NCBI GenBank assembly: GCA_017466375.1
Contig: JAFTUH010000024.1
Span: forward strand, 1-60,963
Source: Clostridia bacterium
GTDB taxonomy: Bacteria; Bacillota; Clostridia; Oscillospirales; CAG-272
Direction of reading: 5' to 3'
Length of the DNA: 60,963 nt
Below the pieces are notes generated by a model. The model saw only the letters and a program-made list of their open reading frames with translations, searched no databases and was not told the DNA's origin. Shown here one piece after another: positions 1 through 8,755 of this stretch (the stretch's first letter is position 1; each line of letters starts with the position of its first letter). The position numbers and the translations under genes were made by a program.

Positions 1-782
1 GTGACATCGAACAGTCCCTCTGTAAACGGACCGAATCGGTCAAACAGCGCGAGCGCGGACAAAAGCTTCGGGAACGTACCCGCAAACAGCGACGAATTGA
101 TCAGATACACCACTACCGTACCGCAAATCAACACCGCGCCGAATGCCGCAGACACCGTCACGTTTTTCGTCAGTGCGTACAAAATCAGCGCAAGCAGCGC
201 ACCCAGAATACCGAACGCAAACAGCGACGCCTCAGCGGTTGCAGAAATCAAGGTGCTGAGTCCGCTCATCAGATACATGAGAATGAACGCGCCGAACGTC
301 ATAACTGCCGCGATCACCTGGCTCTCCGTAAGCGAGGAGAGGAACAATCCGATCGCAAGAAGCGCGGCACCAAGCAAAAAGAACGCGAGCAGACCGCCGT
401 ACGCAGATGCGAAATTCACCGTGCCGTAGGAGGACAGAATCAGCGGATACAGGCACATGATCCCGCAAGGACTCGCGAGCACGGTAAGCAGCGCGAAATA
501 CTTCGCCAGGACAACGGAGGACAGCTTCATGGGCAAGGAGTACAGAAGCTGACTTGTCCGTGCATGAATATCCTCGGACAGCGACCGCATCGAAAGAATG
601 GGAATCATCAGAAGCAGAATAAACAGTACGCCTGAGAGGGAGTACTCAAAGTTCGGGTACGCCACCATCAGGTTATTGACCGCCATATAGATGCCGACCA
701 TCAGAAGCAGCACGGCGATAAACAGCACGCCTGTCATGCCGCAGAAATAGCTTTTCAATTCACGTTTATAAATCGCAAACAT
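1..782 (-). CDS. ABC-2 type transporter permease, 3' end outside window
   Basis: Reading the minus strand from the ATG at 782 gives a hydrophobic protein beginning MFAIYKRELKSYF, followed by at least six membrane segments. This is the usual start of GldF/NatB-like ABC-2 permeases, in which a cytoplasmic N-terminal helix precedes TM1. The gene runs off the left edge, so the C-terminus is missing. It starts 7 nt after the stop of the ATP-binding gene upstream on the same strand, so the two form an operon and almost certainly one exporter. The substrate cannot be read from sequence. The open frame at 1-429 on the other strand is its shadow. Confidence 0.8.
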   Translation of the reverse strand, partial: MFAIYKRELKSYFCGMTGVLFIAVLLLMVGIYMAVNNLMVAYPNFEYSLSGVLFILLLMIPILSMRSLSEDIHARTSQLLYSLPMKLSSVVLAKYFALLTVLASPCGIMCLYPLILSSYGTVNFASAYGGLLAFFLLGAALLAIGLFLSSLTESQVIAAVMTFGAFILMYLMSGLSTLISATAEASLFAFGILGALLALILYALTKNVTVSAAFGAVLICGTVVVYLINSSLFAGTFPKLLSALALFDRFGPFTEGLFDV

Positions 783-789
783 GGCGTCC

Positions 790-1911
790 TCACTCTCTGC
801 CGCCAAACAGCGGCTTGTACTCATCGGCGGACTGCTTTTTCTTTTTCTCTTTTTTCTCCTGCGGCGTATAGTACGGAGAATCCGCATCGGTATCATCCGT
901 ACCCTCGGCTGCCTCTTCGGTATCACCGACGTCCTCGGTCTCCTTGGCGGTCTCCTGCGCATCCGCCTCACCGTCCGCCAGCGGCTCAGCCGTCAGGCGA
1001 AGGAAGACGTCCTCGAGATTTACATCGTTCGTGTTCATCTCCACGATCGGGAGATCTGCCTTGGCAAACAGACGGAATATATACTCGCGCAGATCTACGT
1101 CCGCCGCCGTCTCCACCTGCACGCGCACGCATCCGCCGAGACCGTACGCCGCCTGCACACCGATCACGTCCGTCAGGGACGAAAGCGTCTGCTGGACTGC
1201 GGGGAGCTCGCCGCGCACGTCAAAGGTGATCATGCGGTGTCCGTCCGCAGAGGCAGTAAGATTCGCAACCGTATCGCTCGCGACGATCTCGCCGTGCGCG
1301 ATGATGATGAGGTAATCGCAGACCGCGCTGATCTCCGAGAGAATATGGCTGGAGAGAATGACCGTATGGTTCTCACCAAGTTCACGGATCAGCTGACGGA
1401 TCTCAATGATCTGCAAAGGATCGAGACCGACGGTCGGCTCGTCCAGAATGATGATCTTCGGATCGCCGAGGATCGCCTGCGCGATGCCGACCCGCTGCCG
1501 GTATCCCTTAGAAAGATTGCGGATCAGACGGTGCCGTACGCCGTCGAGTGCCGTTTTCGCAATCACCCGCTCGACTTCCCGCTCCAATTCCGCGTAAGGA
1601 ATGCCCTTCGCCTCCGCAACAAAGCAAAGATACTCCTCCGGCGTCATATCCGTATAAAGCGGCGGCAGCTCCGGCAAATAGCCGATACAGCGCTTCGCCT
1701 CTACCGGATCCTCGTAAATGTCGTAGCCGCCCACCAGGATCTCGCCCGACGTTGCCGCCAGACAGCCGGTGATCATGTTCATCGTCGTCGATTTGCCGGC
1801 GCCGTTCGGCCCGAGAAATCCGTAGATATGCCCCTCCTCAACGGTGAAGCTGATGTTTTTCACTGCAGTGATGCTGCCGTATTTTTTCGTTACGTTTCTG
1901 ACCTCTATCAA
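790..1911 (-). CDS. ABC transporter ATP-binding protein (ABC-2 exporter)
   Basis: About 373 aa. It has a Walker A (GPNGAGKST), an LSKGYRQRVG signature and a Walker B (IILDEPTVGLDP), so it is a CcmA/NatA/GldA-type ATPase energising the permease at 1-782. The last ~60 residues form an acidic, then lysine-rich low-complexity tail not needed for the fold. Start choice: the frame extends to a TTG at 1926, but GGAGGA lies just after that codon and 8 nt before a TTG at 1911. Starting there gives the family-typical MIEVRNVTKKYG. The role is supported by family motifs; the substrate is unknown. Confidence 0.88.
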   Translation of the reverse strand: MIEVRNVTKKYGSITAVKNISFTVEEGHIYGFLGPNGAGKSTTMNMITGCLAATSGEILVGGYDIYEDPVEAKRCIGYLPELPPLYTDMTPEEYLCFVAEAKGIPYAELEREVERVIAKTALDGVRHRLIRNLSKGYRQRVGIAQAILGDPKIIILDEPTVGLDPLQIIEIRQLIRELGENHTVILSSHILSEISAVCDYLIIIAHGEIVASDTVANLTASADGHRMITFDVRGELPAVQQTLSSLTDVIGVQAAYGLGGCVRVQVETAADVDLREYIFRLFAKADLPIVEMNTNDVNLEDVFLRLTAEPLADGEADAQETAKETEDVGDTEEAAEGTDDTDADSPYYTPQEKKEKKKKQSADEYKPLFGGRE

Positions 1912-1960
1912 ATCTGCTTCCTCCAAAACCGTGATTGGGTGAAAAACCCATTACCGTTTT

Positions 1961-1989
1961 ATTATAGCACAAAAATCTGAAATTGTCTT
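1961..1989 (-). promoter_or_regulatory. Sigma-A promoter for the ABC exporter operon
   Basis: On the minus strand AAGACA (1989-1984) and TATAAT (1966-1961) are separated by 17 nt, upstream of the ATP-binding gene. A small hairpin TGGGT/ACCCA follows in the leader. Confidence 0.55.
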
Positions 1990-2132
1990 GAACTTTTCCG
2001 CAATTCTGTCTGATATGCGTGTGATTTTTTTCACAAGACCGTCACAAAACGGATACAGAGGCAGAAAATGCACCGAATCCGCACAAAAATTGCGACAAAA
2101 TATGAACAAATACTAAAAAATACGCCTGCCGC

Positions 2133-2161
2133 TTGCAAAACGGTCAAAAATCCGTTATAAT
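2133..2161 (+). promoter_or_regulatory. Sigma-A promoter for the mreB-like gene
   Basis: TTGCAA (2133-2138), a 17-nt spacer and a perfect TATAAT (2156-2161) lie about 60 nt before the start codon. The ~285-bp gap between the two divergent genes otherwise shows only AT-rich sequence. Confidence 0.6.
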
Positions 2162-2220
2162 AATTATGTATTGATGTTTGAAACACTACTGAGTTTTTAT
2201 GGAAGCGGTGATTGATTCAA

Positions 2221-3249
2221 ATGTGGATGAATAAGGATATAGGTATCGACCTCGGCACGGCTACGGTGCTTGTCTACGTCAAGGGCAAGGGCATCGTCGT
2301 CTCCGAGCCGTCCGTTGTTGCCATTGATACGAATACGGATCGCATTCTGAAGGTCGGACGCGAGGCACAGCAGATGCTCGGACGAACGCCGGGCAATATC
2401 ACCGCCATCCGTCCGCTCCGTGACGGCGTCATCAGCCAGTACGACGTCACGCTCCGGATGCTCCAGCACTTTATCAGAAAGGCGTGCGGATCGGTGCTGT
2501 TCAAGCCGCGCGTCATCATCTGTGTACCGAGTGGTATCACGGAGGTAGAGGAGCGCGCTGTCGTTGATGCAGCCACGCAGGCAGGCGCACGGCGTACATA
2601 TCTGATCGAGGAGCCGGTCGCGGCTGCTATCGGTGCGGGAATCGATATCTCCATGCCGAACGGAAATATGGTCGTTGACATCGGCGGCGGCACGACGGAT
2701 ATTGCCGTCATCTCTCTCGGCGGTGTCGTTGTATCCGAATCGATCAAGGTCGCGGGCGACAAATTTGACGAGGCGATCATCCGCTACGTCCGACGCAAGC
2801 ACAACGTGCTGATCGGTGAGCGTACCGCGGAGCAGATCAAAATGAAGGTCGGCGGCGCATGGCAGAGAGAGGAGCCGCGCGTGATTGAGGTGAAGGGACG
2901 CTGTCTCGTGCAGGGACTCCCCCGCGTCGTGCGCATCAGCTCCACGGAGATGCCCGATGCACTTGAAGAGCCAATCACGGCGATTATTGAGTCCGTCTGC
3001 TCCGTCATTGAGCGCACACCGCCGGAGCTGATCGGTGATATTCTGTACAACGGCATCGTAATGACGGGCGGCGGCAGTCTGCTCTACGGTCTCGACCGCC
3101 TGATCACGAACGTCACGGGCATCAAAGCGCGCGTGGCGGATAAGCCTGTCGCATGCGTGGCCATCGGCACGGGCAAATCGCTCGACCACATCTCCGTCAT
3201 CCCCGAAGGCGCGATCAATATCTCCCGCCAGCGTCAGCAGAAGCTGTGA
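2221..3249 (+). CDS. mreB: MreB/Mbl-family actin-like rod-shape protein
   Basis: About 342 aa. The actin/Hsp70 fold is visible as phosphate loop 1 (GIDLGTATVLVYVKGKG), phosphate loop 2 (VVDIGGGTTDIAVISLGG) and the adenosine motif (VMTGGGSLLYGLD). The length matches MreB/Mbl. These proteins form membrane-bound filaments that direct lateral cell-wall synthesis. It stands alone, without mreC, mreD or rodA, as Mbl-type copies often do, so mbl is an equally good name. Starts at TTG 2212, ATG 2221 and ATG 2227 are all possible; 2221 best fits the GGTGAT element 8 nt upstream. Confidence 0.9.
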   Translation: MWMNKDIGIDLGTATVLVYVKGKGIVVSEPSVVAIDTNTDRILKVGREAQQMLGRTPGNITAIRPLRDGVISQYDVTLRMLQHFIRKACGSVLFKPRVIICVPSGITEVEERAVVDAATQAGARRTYLIEEPVAAAIGAGIDISMPNGNMVVDIGGGTTDIAVISLGGVVVSESIKVAGDKFDEAIIRYVRRKHNVLIGERTAEQIKMKVGGAWQREEPRVIEVKGRCLVQGLPRVVRISSTEMPDALEEPITAIIESVCSVIERTPPELIGDILYNGIVMTGGGSLLYGLDRLITNVTGIKARVADKPVACVAIGTGKSLDHISVIPEGAINISRQRQQKL

Positions 3250-3283
3250 TTTTAGACAAACGCAGAAAGACAAAACCTGCATC

Positions 3284-3318
3284 AAAAAACCGTCTTGGAC
3301 AACCAAGGCGGTTTTAAT
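3284..3318. terminator. Rho-independent terminator, probably bidirectional
   Basis: AAAACCG and CGGTTTT arms enclose an inner CTTGG/CCAAG stem, with A- and T-rich flanks. It sits between the mreB-like gene and the convergent GNAT gene and can serve both. Confidence 0.7.
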
Positions 3319-3327
3319 TTGTAGGAT

Positions 3328-3801
3328 TTATTTCATACGCATCTGCAGCTCTGTACCGAACGGGAGCGTCTTTGTCTCCCCGGTAAACTCAAAGCCGAAT
3401 CTTTTGTAAAAACGGATCGCCGTATCATTCCCGTCAAGCACCCACAAGACAGCTTCTTTCTTATCGGAGAATTGCAAGACGGTCTGTTTCATCAACTCGT
3501 ACCCCAATTTTTGTCCGTGGTATTCTTTCAGCAGATAGAGCGCGATAATTTCGTTTGCACCCGGCACATCTTTGCTTTCTCCAAAGCAGGAAAAGCCGAC
3601 GACTTTCCCGTTTACTTTTATCACAAACGTATTTTGCGGCCATCTGTGTGCCATTTGAACGCATTTCTCCAAAGTGATGTTTTTGAGATATTCGTCCGGC
3701 ATCAGACCTTGGTAGGTCTCGTGCCAGCATTTCCAATGCACGTATCCTTTTTCATCCATTTCCGTTTCCGTGCGCAGCGGACATATTTCATAAGCAGACA
3801 T
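3328..3801 (-). CDS. GNAT-family N-acetyltransferase
   Basis: About 157 aa starting MSAYEICPLR, chosen because AGGGAG lies 9 nt before this ATG; an upstream in-frame start lacks an SD. The GNAT core is visible as the motif A region around LLKEYHGQKLGYELMKQ (acetyl-CoA pyrophosphate loop, degenerate Q/R-x-x-G-x-G/A) and a C-terminal NDTAIRFYKRFGFEFTGE segment. The substrate is unknown. It lies 39 nt downstream of the Orn/Lys/Arg decarboxylase on the same strand, so acetylation of a polyamine is conceivable, but that is inference from proximity only. Confidence 0.8.
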   Translation of the reverse strand: MSAYEICPLRTETEMDEKGYVHWKCWHETYQGLMPDEYLKNITLEKCVQMAHRWPQNTFVIKVNGKVVGFSCFGESKDVPGANEIIALYLLKEYHGQKLGYELMKQTVLQFSDKKEAVLWVLDGNDTAIRFYKRFGFEFTGETKTLPFGTELQMRMK

Positions 3802-3840
3802 TTCAGGACTCCCTGTCAGCATTTTAGGCATCTGTATAAC

Positions 3841-5277
3841 TCAAGTCATAACCGCGATCCGCTCCGGCAGTGCTCCACGCGTACCGTACAGACGGATTCT
3901 CTCACCTGCCGCACGGATATAGCGTACGCACGCTTCCGTAATCTCCTCACCCGGGATGAGAAGCGGAATCCCCGGCGGATACGCCCAAACGTATTCTGCC
4001 GACGTGCGCCCGACTGCCTCGGCGATCGGCACGGATTCCCACGCGGATGCGAGTGCATCCTCCGAATCAAGAACAAGTGGCGGCACGGGTACGCCCGGCA
4101 GGATCTCGGACGCGGATTCCGCATGGATTTCGGCATCAATGGCGCAGAGCGCATCGGCAAGCGCAGTGAGGGAGTCTTTCGTATCGCCCGCACCCGTCAT
4201 ACAGAGAACACCGTCCGCCGTGACCATCTCCGGTTCGATCCCGCGCGCACGAAGGTCGGCGGCAAGGGTGGCTCCATCCGCGGACGTTCCGCGTGCAGAG
4301 ACGTAAATCTTGCTGCGATCGTAGGCGAACACTGCCGCATCGCTCCCTTCGGCAGCCGCGCCGTGGTAGGGGATTTTTAGATGGCGCAAGCCGTGCGTCA
4401 GCGAATCAAAATATGCAAGCGCCTCTGCCCAACCGGCGAGGAGCGCGCCGTTTTCGGCAATCGCACGGACGCATCCGTCAATGGAAGCGAGGAGCAGATA
4501 CGAGGGACTGCTCGTTTCAAACACGGACAGCTGATGCGCAAGCCGATCGGCATCGACGCGCGATCCGCAAACGTGCAGAATCGCCGTCTGCGTGAGGGAC
4601 GGAAGCGTTTTATGCACGCTCTGCACGACGAGATCCGCGCCGGCTTTGACCGCACCGCCCAAAAAATGCGCGGAAAAATCGAGATGCGCACCGTGCGCCT
4701 CATCGACAAGGAGCGGCACACCGGCATTGTGCGCGATCTCCGCAACGGCGGCGATATCCGAAATCACGCCCTCATAGGTGGGCGAGGTAAGAATCACAAG
4801 CTTCACATCGGGATGCGCCCGCAGCGCCTCTGCCACGTCCGACGGAGGAATCGAGCCAAAAAAGCCCGCATCCGTGATCGGCGGCAGGAGAAAGATCGGC
4901 TTCAGTCCGCACAGCTCGACAGCATGGTACACCGATTTGTGCGCGGCGCGCGTCATGAGGACGGTATCCCCCCGCCTCGTGAGCGCACGGATGCCGGCAA
5001 GGATACCGCCGCTTGCACCGTTTACGAGGAAGTACGACCGATCCGCCCCCCAAAGAGAAGCGGCACGCGCCATCGAATCCGCAAGGATTCCCTCCGCGCC
5101 GTGGAGATTGTCAAAACCGTCGATTTCCGTAATATCCTCTTTGAGAGAAAGCGACTGCAGATGCGGCGCACAGTCCGCATTCCGTTTGTGTCCGGGCATA
5201 TGCATCGGCAGGCGACCGCGCTCCCCGTTCTCCCGCAGAAGTGCCGCGATATCCGGCACGTCTTTTTTCGTATCCAT
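3841..5277 (-). CDS. Orn/Lys/Arg decarboxylase family PLP enzyme
   Basis: 478 aa, typical of the short YaaO/SpeA-like decarboxylases of Bacillota. Seen: the N-terminal MHMPGHKRN motif, a nucleotide-like PLP phosphate site (NGASGG), the aspartate contacting the pyridine nitrogen (LVDEAHGAH), and the Schiff-base lysine in SVHKTLPSLTQ. The family decarboxylates arginine, lysine or ornithine to polyamine precursors; which one cannot be decided here. It is the first gene of a likely two-gene minus-strand unit with the GNAT gene. Its upstream region is shared divergently with the cytidylate-kinase-like gene. Confidence 0.85.
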   Translation of the reverse strand: MDTKKDVPDIAALLRENGERGRLPMHMPGHKRNADCAPHLQSLSLKEDITEIDGFDNLHGAEGILADSMARAASLWGADRSYFLVNGASGGILAGIRALTRRGDTVLMTRAAHKSVYHAVELCGLKPIFLLPPITDAGFFGSIPPSDVAEALRAHPDVKLVILTSPTYEGVISDIAAVAEIAHNAGVPLLVDEAHGAHLDFSAHFLGGAVKAGADLVVQSVHKTLPSLTQTAILHVCGSRVDADRLAHQLSVFETSSPSYLLLASIDGCVRAIAENGALLAGWAEALAYFDSLTHGLRHLKIPYHGAAAEGSDAAVFAYDRSKIYVSARGTSADGATLAADLRARGIEPEMVTADGVLCMTGAGDTKDSLTALADALCAIDAEIHAESASEILPGVPVPPLVLDSEDALASAWESVPIAEAVGRTSAEYVWAYPPGIPLLIPGEEITEACVRYIRAAGERIRLYGTRGALPERIAVMT

Positions 5278-5344
5278 TCTTTTCTCCTTTCTCCCGTAAT
5301 TGGAAACAAAAAACTATATCTGCATAAAAATGACAAAATTCCTC

Positions 5345-5373
5345 TTTACAAGTGCGGCTTTTTAGTGTATAAT
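5345..5373 (+). promoter_or_regulatory. Sigma-A promoter for the cytidylate-kinase-like gene
   Basis: TTTACA (5345-5350), a 17-nt spacer and TATAAT (5368-5373) lie about 50 nt before the TTG start at 5421. Confidence 0.6.
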
Positions 5374-5420
5374 ATATACATACAAATCAATCAGACCCAG
5401 TCTGTAATCGGAGGTTGCCA

Positions 5421-6038
5421 TTGAAAAAGATCATCACCATCGCCCGTCAGTACGGGAGCAACGGCCACAGAGTCGGCCACAAACTCGCAGAAATGCTCGG
5501 CATCAAGTGTTATGACCGCGAGCTGACCATTATGGCAGCCGAACGAAGCGGCATGAATCCCGATGCGCTCTCCAACGTGGACGAAAAGGCGGCAAGCAGC
5601 CTTCTTTACACCCTCGTCGCCGGCTCCAATATGTATCACGGCTCCATCGATCAGTTCAATATGCCGATCAACGACAAGCTGTTCCGTATGCAGTCGGAAA
5701 TCATCCACGAGCTCGCCGAGACGGAATCGTGCATTATCGTCGGGCGCTGTGCCGATTATATACTTGCCGATCACAAGCCGTGCATCAACGTTTTCATATA
5801 CGCCGATTTCGATCACCGTGTCAAGACGGTCTGTGAGCGTCAGGGTGTGAGCGAAGGAGAGGCACGCGATCTGATCGTGAAAAACGACAAGCGCCGTGCC
5901 AACTACTACAACTACTACTCCGGTCAGAAGTGGGGCAAGCTCGAAAATTACGATCTCGCCGTATCGACCGATATAATCGGTATCGACGGTGCCGCGAAGC
6001 TGATCGCGGACTACGCCGCCATCGCCTGCGGCGAATGA
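5421..6038 (+). CDS. Cytidylate kinase-like family protein
   Basis: About 205 aa beginning MKKIITIARQYGSNGHRVG, a loose P-loop of the Cmk2 (cytidylate kinase-like) family of Bacillota. The TTG at 5421 is chosen because GGAGG ends 6 nt before it; the earlier TTG at 5415 abuts the SD. A later IVGRCADYIL segment and the KNDKRRANYYNYYSG helix with basic and aromatic residues are family hallmarks. True CMP kinase activity is not established for this family, so the substrate is left open. It stands alone and is followed by a strong terminator. Confidence 0.85.
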   Translation: MKKIITIARQYGSNGHRVGHKLAEMLGIKCYDRELTIMAAERSGMNPDALSNVDEKAASSLLYTLVAGSNMYHGSIDQFNMPINDKLFRMQSEIIHELAETESCIIVGRCADYILADHKPCINVFIYADFDHRVKTVCERQGVSEGEARDLIVKNDKRRANYYNYYSGQKWGKLENYDLAVSTDIIGIDGAAKLIADYAAIACGE

Positions 6039-6044
6039 ATTTAG

Positions 6045-6081
6045 CAAAAAACGGACGCGAGGATGCGTCCGTTATTTTTTT
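6045..6081. terminator. Bidirectional terminator
   Basis: Perfect ACGGACGC/GCGTCCGT hairpin (6051-6072) with an A-tract before and a T-tract after. It lies between convergent genes and overlaps the stop codon of the glycosyltransferase. Confidence 0.85.
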
Positions 6082-6827
6082 GTCAGTTTATAAATCCACG
6101 TACCGAAATAAAATTTCGGCAGACGCATCATGCGCCCGATCCGACGGGGCTCCTTGAGCAGTCGGTAAAACCACTCCAGCCCGAGACGGATAAAGAGCTT
6201 CGGCGCACGCTTGACGGTACCTGCGTACACATCCAGCGAGCCGCCCAGCCCAAGAAACACACGCACCGACGGCATCCGATCGCGGTTTTCAACGATCCAT
6301 TTCTCCTGTGCGGGCGCCCCGAGGCAAACGAAGAGGACCTGCGCCCCCGATTCGTTCACGGCACGGACAACCTCGTCCGTCTCCGCACCCGTTTTGGCAA
6401 AATAACCGTCCCGCGTACCGACGACGTTCAGCCCCGCGTACTCTCCGCAAAGCCGCTCTGCCGCCGTCTCCGCAACGCCCGGTTTTCCGCCGAGCAGATA
6501 GACAGGCACGCCGTCCTGTGCCGAAAAATCCAGCACACAGCGTCCGAGATCCACACCGGCAACCTTCCCCTTGAGAGGCGTGCCGAGAATCCGCGCAGCC
6601 TTGACCACGCCGATTCCGTCAGGAATCACAAGAGACGCCGCATTGATAACGCCGTACAGTGCCGGCTCATCGATGCATGCCTGCACGATCTCGGAATTGG
6701 GGGTAAAGACAGTTTCCCGCCTTCCCTCTCTCACAGACGTGCGGAGCCGCTCCGACGCCTCCTCAAGCGTTACATTATCAAAATATACGCCGCGGACGAA
6801 AATCCGCGGTGCAGTATATCCGGACAT
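6072..6827 (-). CDS. WecG/TagA/CpsF family glycosyltransferase
   Basis: 251 aa, full length for the GT26 family, which transfers ManNAc or a related sugar onto a lipid-linked acceptor in wall teichoic acid or exopolysaccharide synthesis. Seen: the TPNSEIV motif, the IPDGIGVVKAARILG loop with the catalytic-region Asp, and LLGGKPGVAE (nucleotide-sugar side). The C-terminal ~35 residues (FIRLGLEWFYRLLKEPRRIGR) are the membrane-association appendage with amphipathic and basic character. It starts 1 nt past the ACP stop with a weak SD, so translational coupling is likely. Acceptor and sugar are not known. Confidence 0.9.
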   Translation of the reverse strand: MSGYTAPRIFVRGVYFDNVTLEEASERLRTSVREGRRETVFTPNSEIVQACIDEPALYGVINAASLVIPDGIGVVKAARILGTPLKGKVAGVDLGRCVLDFSAQDGVPVYLLGGKPGVAETAAERLCGEYAGLNVVGTRDGYFAKTGAETDEVVRAVNESGAQVLFVCLGAPAQEKWIVENRDRMPSVRVFLGLGGSLDVYAGTVKRAPKLFIRLGLEWFYRLLKEPRRIGRMMRLPKFYFGTWIYKLTKK

Positions 6828-6828
6828 T

Positions 6829-7059
6829 TTACGCGTCCGCTTTTGCGTTCAAAAATTCTACGATATCGCCGACCGTTACCAGCTTATGGGTGTCATCGTC
6901 GGAGATCTCCACCTCAAACTTCTCTTCACAAAGATACATGAGGTCGGCAAGCTCAATCGAATTGATACCAAGATCGTTTACAAGCTCTGCATCGAGCGTA
7001 ATATCATCGGGATTGACGGAAAGCTCTTCAACGAGCAGATTCTTTACTCTGTCAAACAT
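6829..7059 (-). CDS. acpP: Acyl carrier protein
   Basis: 76 aa, acidic and four-helical by pattern. The phosphopantetheine serine is in DLGINSIEL. The usual DSL triplet of AcpP is NSI here, so this may be a specialised carrier rather than the housekeeping fatty-acid ACP. It has its own near-perfect promoter and is co-transcribed with the GT26 glycosyltransferase. No other fatty-acid genes are adjacent, which also argues for a dedicated role. Confidence 0.85.
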   Translation of the reverse strand: MFDRVKNLLVEELSVNPDDITLDAELVNDLGINSIELADLMYLCEEKFEVEISDDDTHKLVTVGDIVEFLNAKADA

Positions 7060-7151
7060 ATGCGTTACTCCTTTTCTTTTTTTGCCGTATCGGCATCATA
7101 ATGATAAAAAACTTACTTTCGGAAGCAAAAGCCTCCAAAACTGACAGTATT

Positions 7152-7180
7152 ATTATAAAATGTTCTCCTGTATTTGTCAA
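7152..7180 (-). promoter_or_regulatory. Consensus sigma-A promoter for acp-GT26
   Basis: On the minus strand a perfect TTGACA (7180-7175), a 17-nt spacer and a perfect TATAAT (7157-7152). Confidence 0.8.
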
Positions 7181-7218
7181 GGACTTTTTTTATTCCCCAT
7201 ATCTCCGTAAAGCAAGCC

Positions 7219-7247
7219 TTGCATTTCAGAGCAGATTCCTGTATAAT
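7219..7247 (+). promoter_or_regulatory. Sigma-A promoter for the 7.3-8.7 kb genes
   Basis: TTGCAT (7219-7224), a 17-nt spacer and TATAAT (7242-7247), about 30 nt before the ATG at 7280. Confidence 0.65.
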
Positions 7248-7279
7248 AAAAGCAAAGCAACAATCGAAAGGATACGACC

Positions 7280-7918
7280 ATGGCGGAGATGAAAACAAGC
7301 AAAGCAAAACGCAAAAAAAGGATGCTCACGGCGATCGGGATTCTCACCCTGCTCGGTATACTGAGCGCCGTACTGCTCAGCCATCCCGAATGGTTTGTCT
7401 ACAAATCGGGATCTGACAAACCGACCTCCATGTACTCCGACAACCTCGTGAGCCACCTGTTCTACCCGTCCGATTACGAGCTGGACGTGGACGCAAACGA
7501 GGACTATCAGGCGATGGATCGCTACATTCATATTCGCCGCGGCGGTGAAGAATTCGCGATCACGGATGAAAATTACGCCGGATGGGGCGAGGATATCGAC
7601 TTATTCCACCGCTATTTCACCGCGGCGATCTACGCCGACGTGGAAACGTATAATTCCCTGTTTACCGAGAATTATTACAAAACGGAAGACCCGCGCGAAT
7701 TTTTCGCCCCGCAGATGATCTACGGCATCACGCTCGAGAAGCTCGCCGAAAACGACGACGGCACGTACGTATACGATGTGACGTACGCGATCTACCGAAA
7801 CGACGGCACGTTCCGCAACGACATCGGCAGTGACGCGTACAAAACGCTGATCTTCACGCTTGCTCCCGAGGGAGGAGAACTCAAAATCGACGCGATCGAT
7901 TACTACAGACAGGGGTGA
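7280..7918 (+). CDS. Membrane-anchored extracytoplasmic protein, unknown function
   Basis: 212 aa, not recognised. A basic N-terminus (about residues 4-14, KTSKAKRKKR) is followed by one hydrophobic segment (residues 16-34) and a soluble, acidic, tyrosine-rich domain. This suits a type II anchored surface protein. The C-terminal half (DVTYAIYRNDGTFRNDIGSDAYKTLIFTL) looks like an NTF2-like or SH3-like beta sheet, but that is only an impression. The next gene, a lipoprotein, follows within 5 nt, so the two are one operon. Confidence 0.75.
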   Translation: MAEMKTSKAKRKKRMLTAIGILTLLGILSAVLLSHPEWFVYKSGSDKPTSMYSDNLVSHLFYPSDYELDVDANEDYQAMDRYIHIRRGGEEFAITDENYAGWGEDIDLFHRYFTAAIYADVETYNSLFTENYYKTEDPREFFAPQMIYGITLEKLAENDDGTYVYDVTYAIYRNDGTFRNDIGSDAYKTLIFTLAPEGGELKIDAIDYYRQG

Positions 7919-7923
7919 ATAGT

Positions 7924-8739
7924 ATGAAAAAACGAATCCGAATTGCCGTTTTGCTTGTGCTGACTCTTGCTGTGCTTTGTTCCTGCAAGGCTGAGGAGAC
8001 AACGCTGAAGGTCAAATCGATCGATTACGACGGGCTGACGGAGTTGACCGCCGCCGAACCGGATGAAGAAATGATCAAAAACTGGTCCTTGATTAGTCAG
8101 AATCCGTACGTGGACTATATATGTTATCTGACGGTAAGCGGGGAGAGTCTGGTGGTTTCTAACTTTCATGATTCTCCGAATACATTCATGACACACAGAA
8201 CCACAAACGGATATTTTTTAGGTGTTGATGTAGGAGAATTTGACGGCTGGGTTAAGTACTTTCCGTATTACAGTGCAGTCGCGCCTGAGATTGTAGGGTC
8301 GTCACGAGATGTTGTCAACGAAAACTGCCGCGGTTTTGTAGAGGACTGGAGCAGAAATGTTTACCTGTTCACGTGGGATTATGCGGGGCTTTACTCTCCC
8401 GGCTCGGGAGTTATATATGAACTTCGTTTGCCGAGTTTGGATGGGGAGTGGGAATGGAAGCAAGTGGCAGAAGCTGCAGGGAAGCCTCTGTTTTTTGAAT
8501 ATGATAGGGAGAATAAAATCATCTACGTTGTCTCTTCAATGGAACTTGTCGCTTTCTCTTTGGAGGATTACTCCGTCACTACTTTATCCGATCTGAGCCT
8601 TTGGGGCGCGGCAACGTCCATGGTTAGAATAGATAACAAACTGTACATAGGTATGGCGATGGGTATATACGAATACGATCTCACTACCACCGAGACGAAA
8701 TGGTATCCCATGGATTATCCAAAATACGTCCATAATTAA
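7924..8739 (+). CDS. Putative lipoprotein, unknown function
   Basis: About 271 aa beginning MKKRIRIAVLLVLTLAVLC. The signal peptide ends in a lipobox (VLCSC, Cys20 as the likely lipidated residue), so the protein is predicted to be exported and anchored. The mature part has repeated YDGL, WDYAGLYSPGSG and YEYDLTTTETKWYPM segments suggesting a beta-propeller-like repeat, but I do not recognise a family. Base composition after about codon 60 is visibly lower in GC, with codons rare in neighbouring genes (TTG, TTA, AGA), which may mark recent acquisition. It overlaps the operon promoter logic of the gene before it. Confidence 0.7.
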   Translation: MKKRIRIAVLLVLTLAVLCSCKAEETTLKVKSIDYDGLTELTAAEPDEEMIKNWSLISQNPYVDYICYLTVSGESLVVSNFHDSPNTFMTHRTTNGYFLGVDVGEFDGWVKYFPYYSAVAPEIVGSSRDVVNENCRGFVEDWSRNVYLFTWDYAGLYSPGSGVIYELRLPSLDGEWEWKQVAEAAGKPLFFEYDRENKIIYVVSSMELVAFSLEDYSVTTLSDLSLWGAATSMVRIDNKLYIGMAMGIYEYDLTTTETKWYPMDYPKYVHN

Positions 8740-8755
8740 AATCTGCAACAAATAT

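Noticed and set aside
790..1980. 399-codon plus-strand frame over the ABC ATPase
   Set aside because: The minus strand encodes intact Walker A, signature and Walker B motifs, so the plus frame is a shadow.
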